This document shows, one piece after another, positions 35,456 through 47,878 of a DNA stretch of 64,000 nt. A program made the position numbers and the translations under genes. Location of the stretch: positions 18,275,538-18,339,537 of the forward strand of contig OX421494.1 in assembly GCA_949126835.1 (NCBI GenBank). Direction: 5' to 3'. Source of the stretch: Anisus vortex. Lineage: Eukaryota; Mollusca; Gastropoda; Planorbidae. Under the pieces are notes generated by a model. That model was not told the origin of the DNA, made no database searches, and saw only the letters and a list, made by a program, of their open reading frames with translations. How positions within the stretch are numbered: the first letter of the stretch is position 1; each line of letters begins with the position of its first letter.

Positions 35456-36054
35456 GACAAGTCTTAATTAGGTGTGACCTTTTGAACTGGGATGAGCGTG
35501 AACTTCCGGTGAAATTTACCGCCATTTTCGTAAATAAAAACCATGCTTTTGGTGCTGTTTGACAATTGATTTCAACATCGACAGCCAGTTCTGGTCTTTT
35601 AGAAATATACAACGGCTAAAAGATTAGTTATGAGGAATCCGTTTTTAACATCAAAAGTGAGTAGGCGATAATTAATACTCATAGTGTTAGTGGCGTTTGG
35701 TTAAATTTAGCTTTTGTTTATAAAATAAGTTAGTCAAGAGTTGCGTCCTTGGTAATTAAAAAAACACAATGCGGAAATTCGTAAAAAAACAACACGAAAA
35801 TTCTTTTGCATCAAGCAATTAGATTGGGATTATAAATAGGTGATTCTTCAAATCTGACATTCACAATCCATCGTTTTCTTTTGGCGCCATCTTTTTGGAA
35901 ATGAAATAAAATTTAATTTTCTACATTTTTTCGTAGCCTACAACCAGTAACATAGCACACATGGCAGACATGTTTTTTTTATAATGTGATCGAATTCGAC
36001 CGGAAATGTTCTTTCTCGTGAACTTATATGCATGCATACACGTTAAGACTTGTC
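35456..36054 (+). mobile_element. THAP-type MITE family, copy B
   Basis: A 599-bp near-identical copy of A: GACAAGTCTTA start, TAAGACTTGTC end, same interior (for example ACTTCCGGTGAAATTTACCG, CATCAAAAGTGAGTAGGCG). The few differences are substitutions and one- to two-base indels. The high A/B identity implies comparatively recent or gene-converted copies. Confidence 0.88.
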
Positions 36055-36105
36055 TATTCTCTGACAAAGATAAGGATAAGACACTTTCCTTATCCCTTAT
36101 CCCAA

Positions 36106-36295
36106 ATGCTTATGAGTACTCTTTCTTCCCGAGTGGCATCCGGGCATGGAATGGGTTATCTGAACAAACCTGGAAAACCACTTAAATATATTTTAAAACC
36201 CTAATGGAAATGCAAGACTATACTAATACCACGAATGGGCGAAAGATTCAATAATCTTTTTTTATAGAAAGAGCGTCTGTAATAGATAAGGTAAA
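36106..36295 (+). mobile_element. Non-LTR retrotransposon 3' end, copy 2
   Basis: Encodes YEYSFFPSGIRAWNGLSEQT, the best-preserved C-terminal reverse-transcriptase polyprotein tail in the window. The shared 3' untranslated block follows (CAAGACTA, AATAATCTTTTTTTATAGAA, GAGCGTCTGTAATAGATAAG). Truncated at its 5' side. Confidence 0.78.
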
Positions 36296-36870
36296 ACAAT
36301 ATATAAAAAAAGTACAATACGGGCAACCGAAAGGTCACGGCGATATACAGCACAGATCCAAAGTCAAACGTTGATATCATAGGTCAGTGTCTGAACAGAA
36401 ACAAGATCAGGGGAGGGGGAGGTATACAAATATCTGGTGCATTGATCTTTGAGGATGCGGTGAGGAGAGGGAGGTTGGGGGTAGCTGTGGTCTTTCGTAG
36501 AAATTCACGGGGGGCACTAAAAATATTGTCCTAAGGGAACTGTGTTTATGTCCCTCTATACCGACCGGGAGTTGTCCCTCTTGGATTCCTATTCAGTCAG
36601 ATTCAGGTCATCTAAGATGGTGGATAATCAAGTGGAGATTTCGAAAGCCCTGGTAGCTTGTGATAAGTTTGCAGATCTTGCACATAAGATAGTGTATGAA
36701 TAAAATAAAACCCACATCACGTAGTGAGGATTCGAGTTCTAGACAAATGTGTATAATTCAATTTGTTTTATAAAGCTGATCTTGTCAAGAAACATTTTCA
36801 ACTGTATAAACGTTTCGTGAAGAGTTGTTTGTGTAAAGAGATGTTATGCCTTTGAATAATGAATATTGAA
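36296..36870. other. Intergenic DNA
   Basis: No recognised feature. Confidence 0.4.
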
Positions 36871-37320
36871 ATGAAAGTCCGACACCCAGAGCTTTATGTA
36901 TAATGAAAGTCCGATATCTAGAGTTCGGTATATAATGGAAGTCCGATAACTAGAGTTCGGTAATAATGGAAGTCCGATAACTAGAGTTCGGTATATAATG
37001 GAAGTCCGATAACTAGAGTTCGGTATATAATGGAAGTCCGATAACTAGAGTTCGGTATTTAATGGAAGTCCGATAACTAGAGTTCGGTATATAATGGAAG
37101 TCCGATAACTAGAGTTCGGTATATAATGGAAGTCCGATAACTAGAGTTCGGTATATAATGGAAGTCCGATAACTAGAGTTCGGTATATAATGGAAGTCCG
37201 ATAACTAGAGTTCGGTATATAATGGAAGTCCGATAACTAGAGTTCGGTATATAATGGAAGTCCGATAACTAGAGTTCGGTGTATAAGGAAAGTCCATTAT
37301 TTAGAGTTCGGTGTATAATA
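36871..37320. repeat. 32-bp minisatellite, about 13-14 copies
   Basis: The unit contains AATGGAAGTCCGATAACTAG and AGTTCGGTATAT with an exact 32-bp step (for example 36965 to 36997). The core copies are nearly identical. Both edges hold degenerate units, the usual pattern of an array homogenised at its centre. Confidence 0.95.
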
Positions 37321-37533
37321 ATGATAACGGTTCTATTTTTATAATCGTATATAATATTTATCTTAAAGAATGCTGCCGCCAATTTTATGCTATTGATATT
37401 TAAAATATCAATTATAATTGCATGTCTAAATATTTGTCTTATATAAATATACAGCGTTAAAAATTGTACAGCTTTAGAAATACGATACCAGGTGTTTTGT
37501 TTTATGTAGCATAAATATTTTGTTGTATGGCTT
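37321..37533. other. AT-rich spacer
   Basis: No recognised feature. Confidence 0.4.
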
Positions 37534-37650
37534 TGCTTATCTTATCCATTAGAGACGCTCCTTCTATAAAGAAGATTATTGCGTCCTACGATCATCCGTG
37601 GTCCGAGTCTAGTCATGCATCTTTATTATTGTTTTAAATGATGTTAAGTT
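37534..37650 (-). mobile_element. Non-LTR retrotransposon 3' end, copy 3
   Basis: Minus-strand copy of the shared 3' block: GACTAGACTCGGACCACGG, CGCAATAATCTTCTTTATAG and GAGCGTCTC, ending in a GATAAGATAAG tail. The coding tail is absent. Confidence 0.75.
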
Positions 37651-38417
37651 AGAAAGCGAGATGGAGGGATGAGGATAGTGTTTAAATCGTCTGTGGTGCC
37701 CTAAAGTACAAAATACAACACAAAAACAACTAAGGAACGTGTAGGATGTAGGTAGAAAACGCCAAGTTCTTGGATTATCTCATTTTATCGAAGTTCCATG
37801 GCGCAATTTTTCTTCCTGTTTCTAAAATATTCCGGAATTAATTATCGTTGTCTTACTTTTTAAAGCTAAACCTTTATTATAAGGAAACGTGAATATATAT
37901 TTGCTGTTGGTTTAGGTTATTTCAATTTTTTTTTTTGTGGAATTTACCCGTGTGCATCATCTTTAGACGTCTTCGTAAAGAAACAATGATTCGACTTGAA
38001 ACCTGTCCAATGTAGTTCGATTATTAAATTATTTAATACTGTATCAAATGACTTGAGCTATTTATTTCAAGCGAACCAGTCCCTAAACAGTGGAATCTTA
38101 CATAAGAGAAATGACTACTGTCTTGCAGGGTACAGATGGGTAGACAAAAAAAGAGACGAGCGAAACCATCAGAGATGCAGACAAGCGTGAGGAATGACGG
38201 AGTCATTTCAGGTCGTCTCTAGCTTCCCAACGGTCCAAAATACCAAGGGATTCGTGAGACACAAGGAGAGAGTCAAATATGGAAAGACAGATGGTAGGAG
38301 TTTAGAAGACGTTTAGAGATAGAGATAGTAAAGTGTGAGATAGAGGGTGTTGGATAAGGTTATCTTTATGGTAGATTAAACTACAGCTAAAGGATCTTTC
38401 AACATCATACCACACCA
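37651..38417. other. Intergenic DNA
   Basis: No recognised gene. A 64-codon frame at 37996-38190 lacks an ATG and any known motif. Confidence 0.4.
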
Positions 38418-38537
38418 CTAATGTCAGGTACCCATCAGAGCTGGGTAGACTCAGGGACACCATTAAGCCCTGGAAAAAAATCCTAGCCTCCACCAGGATT
38501 CGAACCCAGGATCTTCGGATTGCTAGTCGATCGCGGT
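38418..38537 (-). mobile_element. tRNA-derived SINE (family 1), head-only copy
   Basis: Minus-strand copy with GTACCCATCAGAGCTGGG, then the inverted B box (GGATTCGAACCC) and GCTAGTCGATCGCGG. It lacks the 3' body and tail seen in other copies. Confidence 0.8.
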
Positions 38538-38626
38538 TTTGATATTTCACGAAGAATTAGATTTATTCTGTTAAATTTACACCATTATAAGTTTATAACC
38601 ACTGTGGACCCAATGTTCACATTTTA

Positions 38627-38936
38627 GGGCATGTATAAAATACACACCAATAATTTAGGGCATGTATAAAATACACACCAATAATTTAGGGCATGTATAA
38701 AATACACACCAATAATTTAGGGCATGTATAAAATACACACCAATAATTTAGGGCATGTATAAAATACACACCAATAATTTAGGGCATGTATAAAATACAC
38801 ACCAATAATTTAGGGCATGTATAAAATACACACCAATAATTTAGGGCATGTATAAAATACACACCAATAATTTAGGGCATGTATAAAATACACACCAATA
38901 ATTTAGGGCATGTATAAAATACACACCAATAATTTG
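38627..38936. repeat. 31-bp minisatellite, 10 virtually identical copies
   Basis: Ten copies of GGGCATGTATAAAATACACA + CCAATAATTTA with exact 31-bp spacing starting at 38627. I see no internal differences until the last copy's edge. It is the most homogeneous array in the window, so probably the most recently expanded, and it is prone to assembly miscounting. Confidence 0.97.
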
Positions 38937-39692
38937 GCACAAAATTTGAAAAAAAGAACAGCAGAAGTAAACAAAGCACAGAATAGCGAAGTTGTCATCA
39001 ATAGAGTCTAGTGTGATGCTGGCTATTAAGTCTTAACACCAACTTTTTTTGTCAGATTGAAAAATCAGCATGTAAATATTTAAAAAAATATATATGTGTT
39101 TGTTTTTCGTTGTTTTTTTTTTTAAAGTTTTTTTTTATTTAATTATTTTGGCTATTCACCTTGACAATGTCGTTTTACTTTTAAATAAATGACGTCGTTA
39201 AATATAGTCGACCATAGCAGGTGGACATTGACAAGAAAAAGAAATAGATCTACTCTCTGTCTTTGGAAAGTGGAAGAAATAAAAAGAGATCAATCGGAAA
39301 TTTCCACTGAAGACAACAGTCCGTACGTCAGACGAAGAGATAAGTTATCCGAATTCAACGTACGAAAGGCGCCTATCGGGGCAGCATATCTGCTTGTTGT
39401 AGTTGTAGCTACGTGGGGGATAAAGGAAGAATGAGTGTGACAGTAGAATAGATGTTATACGTGGGTGGGTTGCCGTTGTGTGTGTGGAATAGATCCATAC
39501 AAACTTAGATTGAGAACAATAGATACAAAACAAAATCAACTAATGGATACAATTGTAATATTGTAAAGGAAAAAGCATGTTTGTTATCATCAATATGTCT
39601 GGGAGGATGCTGCATGTTTTTGTCAGAACAGAACATGGCCTCAACTCGGGGCGAACACTGGCATACACATATCGTAGGTTGAAGTGTATAAG

Positions 39693-39697
<5 letters not shown>
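38937..39697. other. Intergenic DNA
   Basis: An 81-codon ATG frame at 39189-39434 (+) is basic and Arg/Lys-rich but has no recognisable domain, signal or splice context, so I do not call it a gene. Confidence 0.35.
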
Positions 39698-39742
<45 letters not shown>

Positions 39743-39812
39743 CGAGAGAGAGAGAGAGAGAGAGAAAGGTAGAGATAGTAAAAGAGAGAGAGAGAGAGAG
39801 TGAAAGACAGAT
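39698..39812. repeat. (GA)n-rich block
   Basis: GAGAGA/GCGAGAGA repeats opening Arg/Glu- or Leu/Ser-rich frames on the two strands. Low complexity, not coding. Confidence 0.92.
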
Positions 39813-40380
39813 TCTGTGTCAATGGTTTATCAGATTAGGGAAAAAATATAAACTCACCAACATAGGCCAACAGACACTTGAGCACACACGTAAAATAAAA
39901 AATATAGAAACACACATAGAAACACACAGAAATACAGACGCACACAAATACACAAATAAATACACACACAAACATACATAAATACACATAAATTATGCAC
40001 ACATAATTCATATAAATTCATACTCACAATTTACATAAATACACATTAATACACGCTCACAAACACCTCCAAATACACACACAAACAGAAATACACACAC
40101 AATTACTTATAAACACACACAAATAAACATGTATATTTATGCAAATGTGCTTGCATTTATACATACTTACATCATACATATGCACATATGATCTTACAAA
40201 CAAACAAACATACATACATTTGTAGGCCTACATACGTGTAAACCCAGATATAGGCCTACATATACATGTATACAGCCTTTACACACAAATCAATATACCG
40301 ATACACATACAAACTCACACACACACATAGGCCTACATGTACACACACACACATCCTAACACATACATACAAATGAAATA
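39813..40380. repeat. CA-rich (ACACA/AATACACA) low-complexity region
   Basis: About 500 bp dominated by ACACAAATACACA-like motifs and TACATA runs. No gene. Confidence 0.85.
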
Positions 40381-40796
40381 AAACCAGTAGTCATAAATCA
40401 GTCAAGAAATAACTTTCTATCTTGTGCTGATGAAATTGTAAGCATTAAACGCTAGAAGTAAACATAAGTATCGATACTTGGAATTTTTTCATCCCCACTC
40501 AGGAGAACCCCCAATGGACTCGCTAAATTCGCTTTCTCATTAATCTAATGAGTCACAGATAGAAGTCCATATATCGTGGATTAGGAATCATCCCATTGAA
40601 TTGACTTGATCCCTAGAAATAAATCAAGCCATAGTTCAAGGCTATTTTAGATGGATTGAAAGATGGGGGCCGGTGTTGGGGTGGGGGTTTAATGTATAGA
40701 TTTAGATATTTAGAGAGCGAGTGTTTAATAGATTGAGAGTCAAATTAGATGGAACGATGGACAGAATGTAGGAAGGACAGTAAGACTGATAATATA
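40381..40796. other. Intergenic DNA
   Basis: No recognised feature. Confidence 0.4.
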
Positions 40797-41000
40797 TATG
40801 TATATAGATAGAGCGAGAGAGAGAGAGAAAGGAGGAGAGAGGGATTTAGATATAGATATAGATATATAGATAGATAGACAGATAGATGCAGATAGATATA
40901 GATACATAGATAGATACATATAGGCCTAAAGTTATTAGATAGAGAGCTAGATATATAGACATATAGATTGATAGAAATATAGATAGATACATTGATAGAT
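40797..41000. repeat. GATA-type low-complexity region
   Basis: ATAGATAGA/ATAGATATA repeats with a GAGAGA patch. It directly precedes MITE copy C. Confidence 0.9.
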
Positions 41001-41005
41001 CTAGT

Positions 41006-41592
41006 GACAAGTCTTAATGAGGCGTGAACTTTTGAACTGGGGTGTTCGTGAACTTCTGGTTTTATTTTTAATCTAATAAACAAAAAAGCATGCTTTTGCT
41101 GGTGTTTGACAATTGATTTCAACCTTGGCGGCCAGTTCTAGTCTTTTAGAATTATACAAAGGATACAATACAATATTAGTTATGAAGAATCCGTTTTTAA
41201 CATCAAAAGTGAGTAGGCGATAATTAATACTCAAGTGTTAGTCGCGTGAGGGTAAATGTTTACTTGTTTACAAAATAAATTAGTCAAGAGTTGCGTTTTC
41301 TTGGTTATTGAAAAACAAAATGCGTAAATTCATAAAAACGAATAACAAAAATCCCTTTGCATTAAGCAATACGTTTGATATTATAAAAAGGTGATTTTTC
41401 ACTTCTGACTTTCACAATATATTGTTTTGTTTTGTAAACATCTTTTGGAAATGAAAGAAACTTTATTCCCCAACAAATGTTCACACAACCAGCAACCCAG
41501 CACACAGACATGTTTCGAATAACATAATCGATTTCGACCGGAAATGTTATTTCTTATGAACTTTTATGCATGCATACACGTTAAGACTTGTC
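41006..41592 (+). mobile_element. THAP-type MITE family, copy C
   Basis: A 587-bp copy with GACAAGTCTTAATGAGG at the left and TTAAGACTTGTC at the right, more diverged from A/B (about one substitution every 6-8 bases by eye). It lies at the edge of a GATA-type repeat. The THAP-like segment on the minus strand is degraded. Confidence 0.85.
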
Positions 41593-42054
41593 AATAGGTA
41601 GTCTAAACAGATTGATATAAAGCATAAAAAGACGAATGGAAATCGTATTGGTTTTAATATTGTCAACAAATATTAAAACTTTAGTGCGGTTTAAACATAT
41701 TTTTAGAGCTTATATCAACTTTTTTTCCGTGCGCAACAAATAAGGATGTCTTAATTTACTTCTACGCTCCTTGTTGTTTCTTAAATGTTTCCGCCTTATA
41801 CAACTTTCGATTTTAATTTTCATTTTTCATTGAGAAAATCGAAGCGATTCAATAAAACGGAAGTGCAAAGGAAACAAAGAATCGGAAATTCCGAAAATCA
41901 GTGTTTCGAGTCATCATATAGCTGAAAAACTATCGCAAGGGGTCCATATATATTATAGTCTATGGTTTAAATTATAAAATGTATTCTCAGTTCGATATTT
42001 CGTGTTGTTGTTTTTTTACACTCGTTTTATTAAATAAAAGAGACGATACAAGAA
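41593..42054. other. AT-rich intergenic DNA
   Basis: No recognised feature. Confidence 0.4.
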
Positions 42055-42162
42055 ACCATAAACTTAACATCGTTTAAAACACTAATAAGAATGCGAGACC
42101 ATGGATGAGCGTAGGACGCAATAATCTTCTTTATAGAAGGAGCGTTTGTAATATATAACATT
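42055..42162 (+). mobile_element. Non-LTR retrotransposon 3' end, copy 4
   Basis: Shared 3' block: CATCGTTTAAAACACTAATA, GAGACCATGGATGAGCG, CGCAATAATCTTCTTTATAG, GAGCGTTTGTAATATATAA. Only the end of the coding tail plus the untranslated region. Confidence 0.75.
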
Positions 42163-42892
42163 AGATTATTTTAAAAAGCTCGAGTTATTATCTATTTAAT
42201 TCTTAATGTGTTAATACGGTTAACATAAATTCATTAATATTATGAAATAATTATTTCGGTTATATAACTGAGCACATTCTATGAGCAGCCCTCATGACAT
42301 GTTAATTGTTTTCGACAATCAACTGAATATTTATTTAACGACTAGACTAGATATATTATATTATATATAAAATCTGTTGGTACTTTACCCAAACTGGCTT
42401 TAAAAATGTCCAGAATAATGGTCACTCTAGAGATGCGTTGGTCACACTACAATTATTGTGGACCGAAGCTGTGTGTTAAATATTCCATCTCCCTCTTTTA
42501 GCTGTCTGGAACGTGGGCAATGCCGCGATCCTCTCACTTCAAACCTTTTTTTTTCTTTGATACCAAGCAGGGGGAATAACCGATAGACCAAATACAAAAT
42601 GGAAATATTTAAAAGAGTGATCTTTCCTTTTTTTCTGATACAGAAAAGGTTTTTCTTTTTTTTTTTGTAAGATAAAAAGACATATTGGGATGTGCGGACG
42701 AAGGGGAAACGGGCGTGGGGTGGGGAAAGAGGAGGCTAAGCCCCAAGCTACGTCACTATAAGTAATGCTTTTAAAAGGAATACAGTTAGCCTGTAGCTTG
42801 GTCTTTAACCAGTGTGACTAGAAAGTCCATTTCACAGAAGTGAATAGGTCGCAATGAGACAAAAAGGTCAGACGGTGTGAGGGGGAAAAGTA
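42163..42892. other. Intergenic DNA
   Basis: No recognised feature. Confidence 0.4.
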
Positions 42893-45698
42893 ATTAGATC
42901 ATGATGTATTAAGTAGCAGGATTAGATCATGATGTATTAAGTAGCAGGATTAGATCATGATGTAGTGAATTTAAGTAGCAGGATTAGATCATGATGTAGT
43001 AAGTAGCAGGATTAGATCATGATGTATTAAGTAGCAAGATTAGATCATGATGTAGTTAATTCAAGTAGCAGGATTAGATCATGATGTAGTAAGTAGCAGG
43101 ATTAGATCATGATGTATTAAGTAGCAGGATTAGATCATGATGTATTAAGTAGCAGGATTAGATCATGATGTATTAAGTAGCAGGATTAGATCATGATGTA
43201 GTGAGTTTAAGTAGCAGGATTAGATCATGATGTATTAAGTAGCAGGATTAGATCATGATGTATTAAGTAGCAGGATTAGATCATGATGTAGTGAGTTTAA
43301 GTAGCAGGATTAGATCAACATGTATTGAGTAGCAGGATTAGATCATGATGTATTAAGTAGCAGGATTAGATCATGATGTATTAAGTAGCAGGATTAGATC
43401 ATGATGTAGTGAGATTAAGTAGCAGGATTAGATCATGATGTAGTAAGTAGCAGGATTAGATCATAATGTATTAAGTAGCAGGATTAGATCATGATGTAGT
43501 GAGTTTAAGTAGCAGGATTAGATCATGATGTAGTAAGTAGCAGGATTAGATCATGATGTATTAAGTAGCAGGATTAGATCATGATGTAGTGAGTTTAAGT
43601 AGCAGGATTAGATCATGATGTATTAAGTAGCAGGATTAGATCATGATGTATTAAGTAGCATGATTAGATCATGATGTATTAAGTAGCAGGATTAGATCAT
43701 GATGTAGTGAGTTTAAGTAGCAGGATTAGATCATGATGTAGTAAGTAGCAGGATTAGATCATGATGTATTAAGTAGCAGGATTAGATCATGATGTAGTGA
43801 GTTTAAGTAGCAGGATTAGATCATCATGTATTGAGTAGCAGGATTAGATCATGATGTATTAAGTGGCAGGATTATATCATAATGTATTGAGTAGCATGAT
43901 TATATCATGATGTATTAAGTTTAAGTAGCAGGATTAGATCATGATGTAGTAAGTAGCAGGATTATATCATGATGTATTGAGTAGCAGGATTAGATCATGA
44001 TGTAGTGAGTTTAAGTAGCAGGATCAGATCATGATGTATTAAGTAGCAGGATTAGATCATGATGTATTAAGTAGCAGGATTAGATCATGATGTATTAAGT
44101 AGCAGGATTAGATCATGATGTATTAAGTAGCAGGATTAGATCATGATGTAGTGAGTTTAAGTAGCAGGATTAGATCATGATGTAGTAAGTAGAAGGATTA
44201 GATCATGATGTATTAAGTAGCAGGATTAGATCATGATGTAGTGAGTTTAAGTAGCAGAATTAGATCATCATGTATTGAGTAGCAGGATTAGATCATGATG
44301 TATTAAGTGGCAGGATTATATCATAATGTATTGAGTAGCATGATTATATCATGATGTATTAAGTTTAAGTAGCAGGATTAGATCATGATGTAGTGAGTTT
44401 AAGTAGCAGGATTAGATCATGATGTAGTGAGTTTAAGTAGCAGGATTAGATCATGATGTATTAAGTAGCAGGATTAGATCATGATGTATTAAGTAGCAGG
44501 ATTAGATCATGATGTAGTGAGTTTAAGTAGCAGGATTAGATCATGATGTATTAAGTAGCAGGATTAGATCATGATGTATTAAGTAGCAGGATTAGATCAT
44601 GTTGTAGTGAGTTTAAGTAGCAGGATTAGATCATGATGTATTAAGTAGCAGGATTAGATCATGATGTAGTAAGTAGCAGGATTAGATCATGATGTATTAA
44701 GTAGCAGGATTAGATCATGATGTATTAAGTAGAAGGATTAGATCATGATGTATTAAGTAGCAGGATTAGATCATGATGTATTAAGTAGCAGGATTAGATC
44801 ATGATGTATTAAGTAGCAGGATTAGATCATGATGTATTAAGTAGCAGGATTAGATCATGATGTAGTAAGTAGCAGGATTAGATCATGATGTAGTGAGTTT
44901 TAGTAGCAGGATTAGATCATGATGTATTAAGTAGCATGATTAGATCATGATGTAGTAAGTAGCAGGATTAGATCATGATGTATTAAGTAGCAGGATTAGA
45001 TCATGATGTATTAAGTAGCAGGATTAGATCATGATGTATTAAGTAGCAGGATTAGATCATGATGTATAAAGTAGCAGGATTAGATCATGATGTATTAAGT
45101 AGCAGGATTAGATCATTATGTAGTAAGTAGCAGGATTAGATCATGATGTAGTGAGTTTAAGTAGCAGGATTAGATCATGATGTATTAAGTAGCAGGATTA
45201 GATCATGATGTAGTAAGTAGCAGGATTAGATCATGATGTAGTAAGTAGCAGGATTAGATCATGATGTATTAAGTAGCAGGATTAGATCATGATGTATTAA
45301 GTAGCAGGATTAGATCATGATGTAGTAAGTAGCAGGATTAGATCATGATGTATTAAGTAGCAGGATTAGATCATGATGTATTAAGTAGCAGGATTAGATC
45401 ATGATGTATTAGGTAGCATGATTAGATCATGATGTATTAAGTAGCAGGATTAGATCATGATGTATTAAGTAGCAGGATTAGATCATGATGTATTAAGTTT
45501 AAGTAGCAGGATTAGATCATGATGTAGTGAGTTTAAGTAGCAGGATTAGATCATGATGTATTAAGTAGCAGGATTAGATCATGATGTATTAAGTAGCAGG
45601 ATTAGATCATGATGTAGTGAGTTTAAGTAGCAGTATTAGATCATGATGTATTAAGTAGCAGGATTAGATCATGATGTATTAAGTAGCAGGATTAGATC
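42893..45698. repeat. 2.8-kb satellite with 28-bp and 34-bp unit types
   Basis: The basic unit is AGTAGCAGGATTAGATCATG + ATGTATTA (28 bp). A longer 34-bp form ends ATGTAGTGAGTTTA. About 95 units in all, interspersed irregularly. Shared rare variants (TCATCATGTATTGAG, AAGTGGCAGGATTATATCAT, GTAGCATGATTATATC) occur in the same order around 43821-43930 and 44265-44375, exactly 444 bp apart. This shows a block duplication within the array. Every unit contains GATCATGAT. No open reading frame persists. Confidence 0.97.
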
Positions 45699-46067
45699 TT
45701 CGAATTTTTGTTTTAGTGAGACGAGACAGAAAACTTCAAAAGACGAAGACATTTAGAATGTTTACAGTAGGCCTACTTCGATTTTTGGTTGTTTTTCGGT
45801 ATGGAAACAAAAGTATGAAATTTAAGCCCTATCGCAGGAATGATTTGGAATTTAGAAGAAGAGTTCACCTTTTTGTTTTGTCCATACGTACTCGTTTTTT
45901 TTTTGTTACCAGCATGCACTTAGTTGCGAACTGATGAACTAAGGTTAACTATAGAGATAGACTTGGCTAGTGCGCGAATTGTTAACGGGTCAATTTCGTT
46001 CTTTTTATTTAGGATGAAAAAAAGTGAGAGGCGGGGGGGGGGGGGGGGGGGGGTGAGAAATAAACGT
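45699..46067. other. Spacer between two satellites
   Basis: Contains a G21 run (46033-46053). A 72-codon frame (45716-45934) is not supported by any motif. Confidence 0.6.
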
Positions 46068-47443
46068 AGAATCATGAAATAATATCACTGTTGTTAGAAT
46101 CATGAAATGATATCACTGTTGTTAGAATCATGAAATGATAAGCTACCATAGTTGTTAGAATCATGAAATGATATCACTGTTGTTAAAATCATGAAATGAT
46201 ATCACTGTTGTTAGAATCATGAAATGATATCACTGTTGTTAAAATCATGAAATGATAAGCTATCACTGTTGTTAGAATCATGAAACGATAAGCTATCACT
46301 GTTGTTAGAATCATAAAATGATATCACTGTTGTTAAAATCATGAAATGATATCACTGTTGTTAGAATCATGAAATGATATCACAGTTGTTAAAATCATGA
46401 AATGATAAGCTATCACTGTTGTTAGAATCATAAAATGATATCACTGTTGTTAGAATAATGAAATGATATGCTATCACTGTTGTTAGAATCATGAAATGAT
46501 AAGCTATCACAGTTGTTAGAATCATAAAGTGATATCACTGTTGTTAGAATCATGAAATGATATCACTGTTGTTAGAATAATGAAATGATAAACTATCACT
46601 GTTGTTAAAATCATGAAATGATAAGCTATCACTGTTGTTAGAATCATGAAATGATATCACTATTGTTAGAATCATGAAATGATAAGCTATCACTATTGTT
46701 ATAATTATAAAATGATATCACTTTTGTTAGAATCATGAAATGATAAGCTATCACTGTTGTTAGAATCATGAAATGATAAGCTATCACTATTGTTATAATT
46801 ATAAAATGATATCACTATTGTTAGAATCATGAAATGATAAGCTATCACTGTAGTTAGAATCATAAAATGATATCACTATTTTTAGAATCATGAAATGATA
46901 AGCTATCACTGTTGTTAGAATCATGAAATGATAAGCTATAACTGTTGTTAGAATCATGAAATGATATCACTGTTGTTAGAATCATGAAATGATAAGCTAT
47001 CACAGTTGTTAGAATCATAAAATGATCACTGTTGTTAGAATCATGAAATGGTATCACTATTTTTAGAATCATGAAATGATAAGCTATCACTGTTGTTAGA
47101 ATAATGAAATGATAAGCTATCACAGTTGTTAGAATCATAAAATGATATCACTGTTGTTAGAATCATGAAATGATAAGCTATCACTGTTGTTAGAATCATG
47201 AAATGATAAGCTATCACTGTTGTTAGAATCATGAAATGATATCACTGTTGTTAAAATCATGAAATGATAAGCTATCACTGTTGTTAGAATCATGAAATGA
47301 TATCACTATATTTAGAATCATGAAATGATAAGTTATAACAGTTGTTAGAATCATGAAATGATAAGCTATCACAGTTGTTAGAATCATGAAATGATATCAC
47401 TGTTGTTAGAATCATTAAATGATATCACTGTTGTTAGAATCAT
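46068..47443. repeat. 1.4-kb satellite with 28-bp and 33-bp unit types
   Basis: The basic unit is GTTAGAATCATGAAATGATA + TCACTGTT (28 bp). A longer form has AGCTATCACTGTT after ATGATA (33 bp). Each unit contains the dyad ATCAT-GAA-ATGAT. About 45 units. The two forms alternate irregularly, as in the satellite 370 bp to the left, with which it shares period and architecture but not overall sequence. Confidence 0.96.
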
Positions 47444-47469
47444 CCCTAGATAACGAAGCTTGTGTAAAA

Positions 47470-47722
47470 GTATAAAGTATCCCATCGGACCTAATTGATC
47501 CATAGGGCCAGTGAAGCAGCGTTCACCAGGGGATTGTGTGGCCACGGTATACTAGGGGTTTGTGTGGTCAGCACAATGCCCAGCCGCGTTTAGTTTACCC
47601 CAACTGAAGTCAGGTACCCATCACTGCTGAGTAGATTCAGGGAAACCCTCCTGATCCGAAAACAAATCCTTTGCCTTCAACAGGACTCAAACCCAGGACC
47701 AGTCGTCTTGGCCCCCGTGTTA
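47470..47722 (-). mobile_element. tRNA-derived SINE (family 1), minus-strand copy
   Basis: Full-length but diverged. The tail is at the left, then AATGCCCAGCCGCG, GTACCCATCACTGCTGAG and a mutated inverted B box (GGACTCAAACCC). The A-box end fades near CTTGGCCCCCGTG. Confidence 0.8.
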
Positions 47723-47792
47723 TGAAACTCGTGTATATTGCCTTTTATTCTCGAGTCTTAAGTCTGAATTAAACCAAGTGGACCCCCTTTAA

Positions 47793-47874
47793 CCCTTTTC
47801 AGCTCAATGGTACTTTTAATCCACTTTTCACAGTTTAATTTATGTCTATTTGAGCAATATCTGGTCTGAAAGGG
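47793..47874. mobile_element. piggyBac-like MITE (82 bp)
   Basis: Flanked by TTAA on both sides (47789-47792, 47875-47878). The ends CCCTTTTCAG and, reverse-complemented, CCCTTTCAGACC are inverted repeats starting CCCTT, the layout of piggyBac-type miniature elements. No coding capacity. Confidence 0.75.
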
Positions 47875-47878
47875 TTAA

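Noticed and set aside
39189..39434. 81-codon ATG open frame
   Set aside because: No recognisable domain. Length is within chance expectation for this window.
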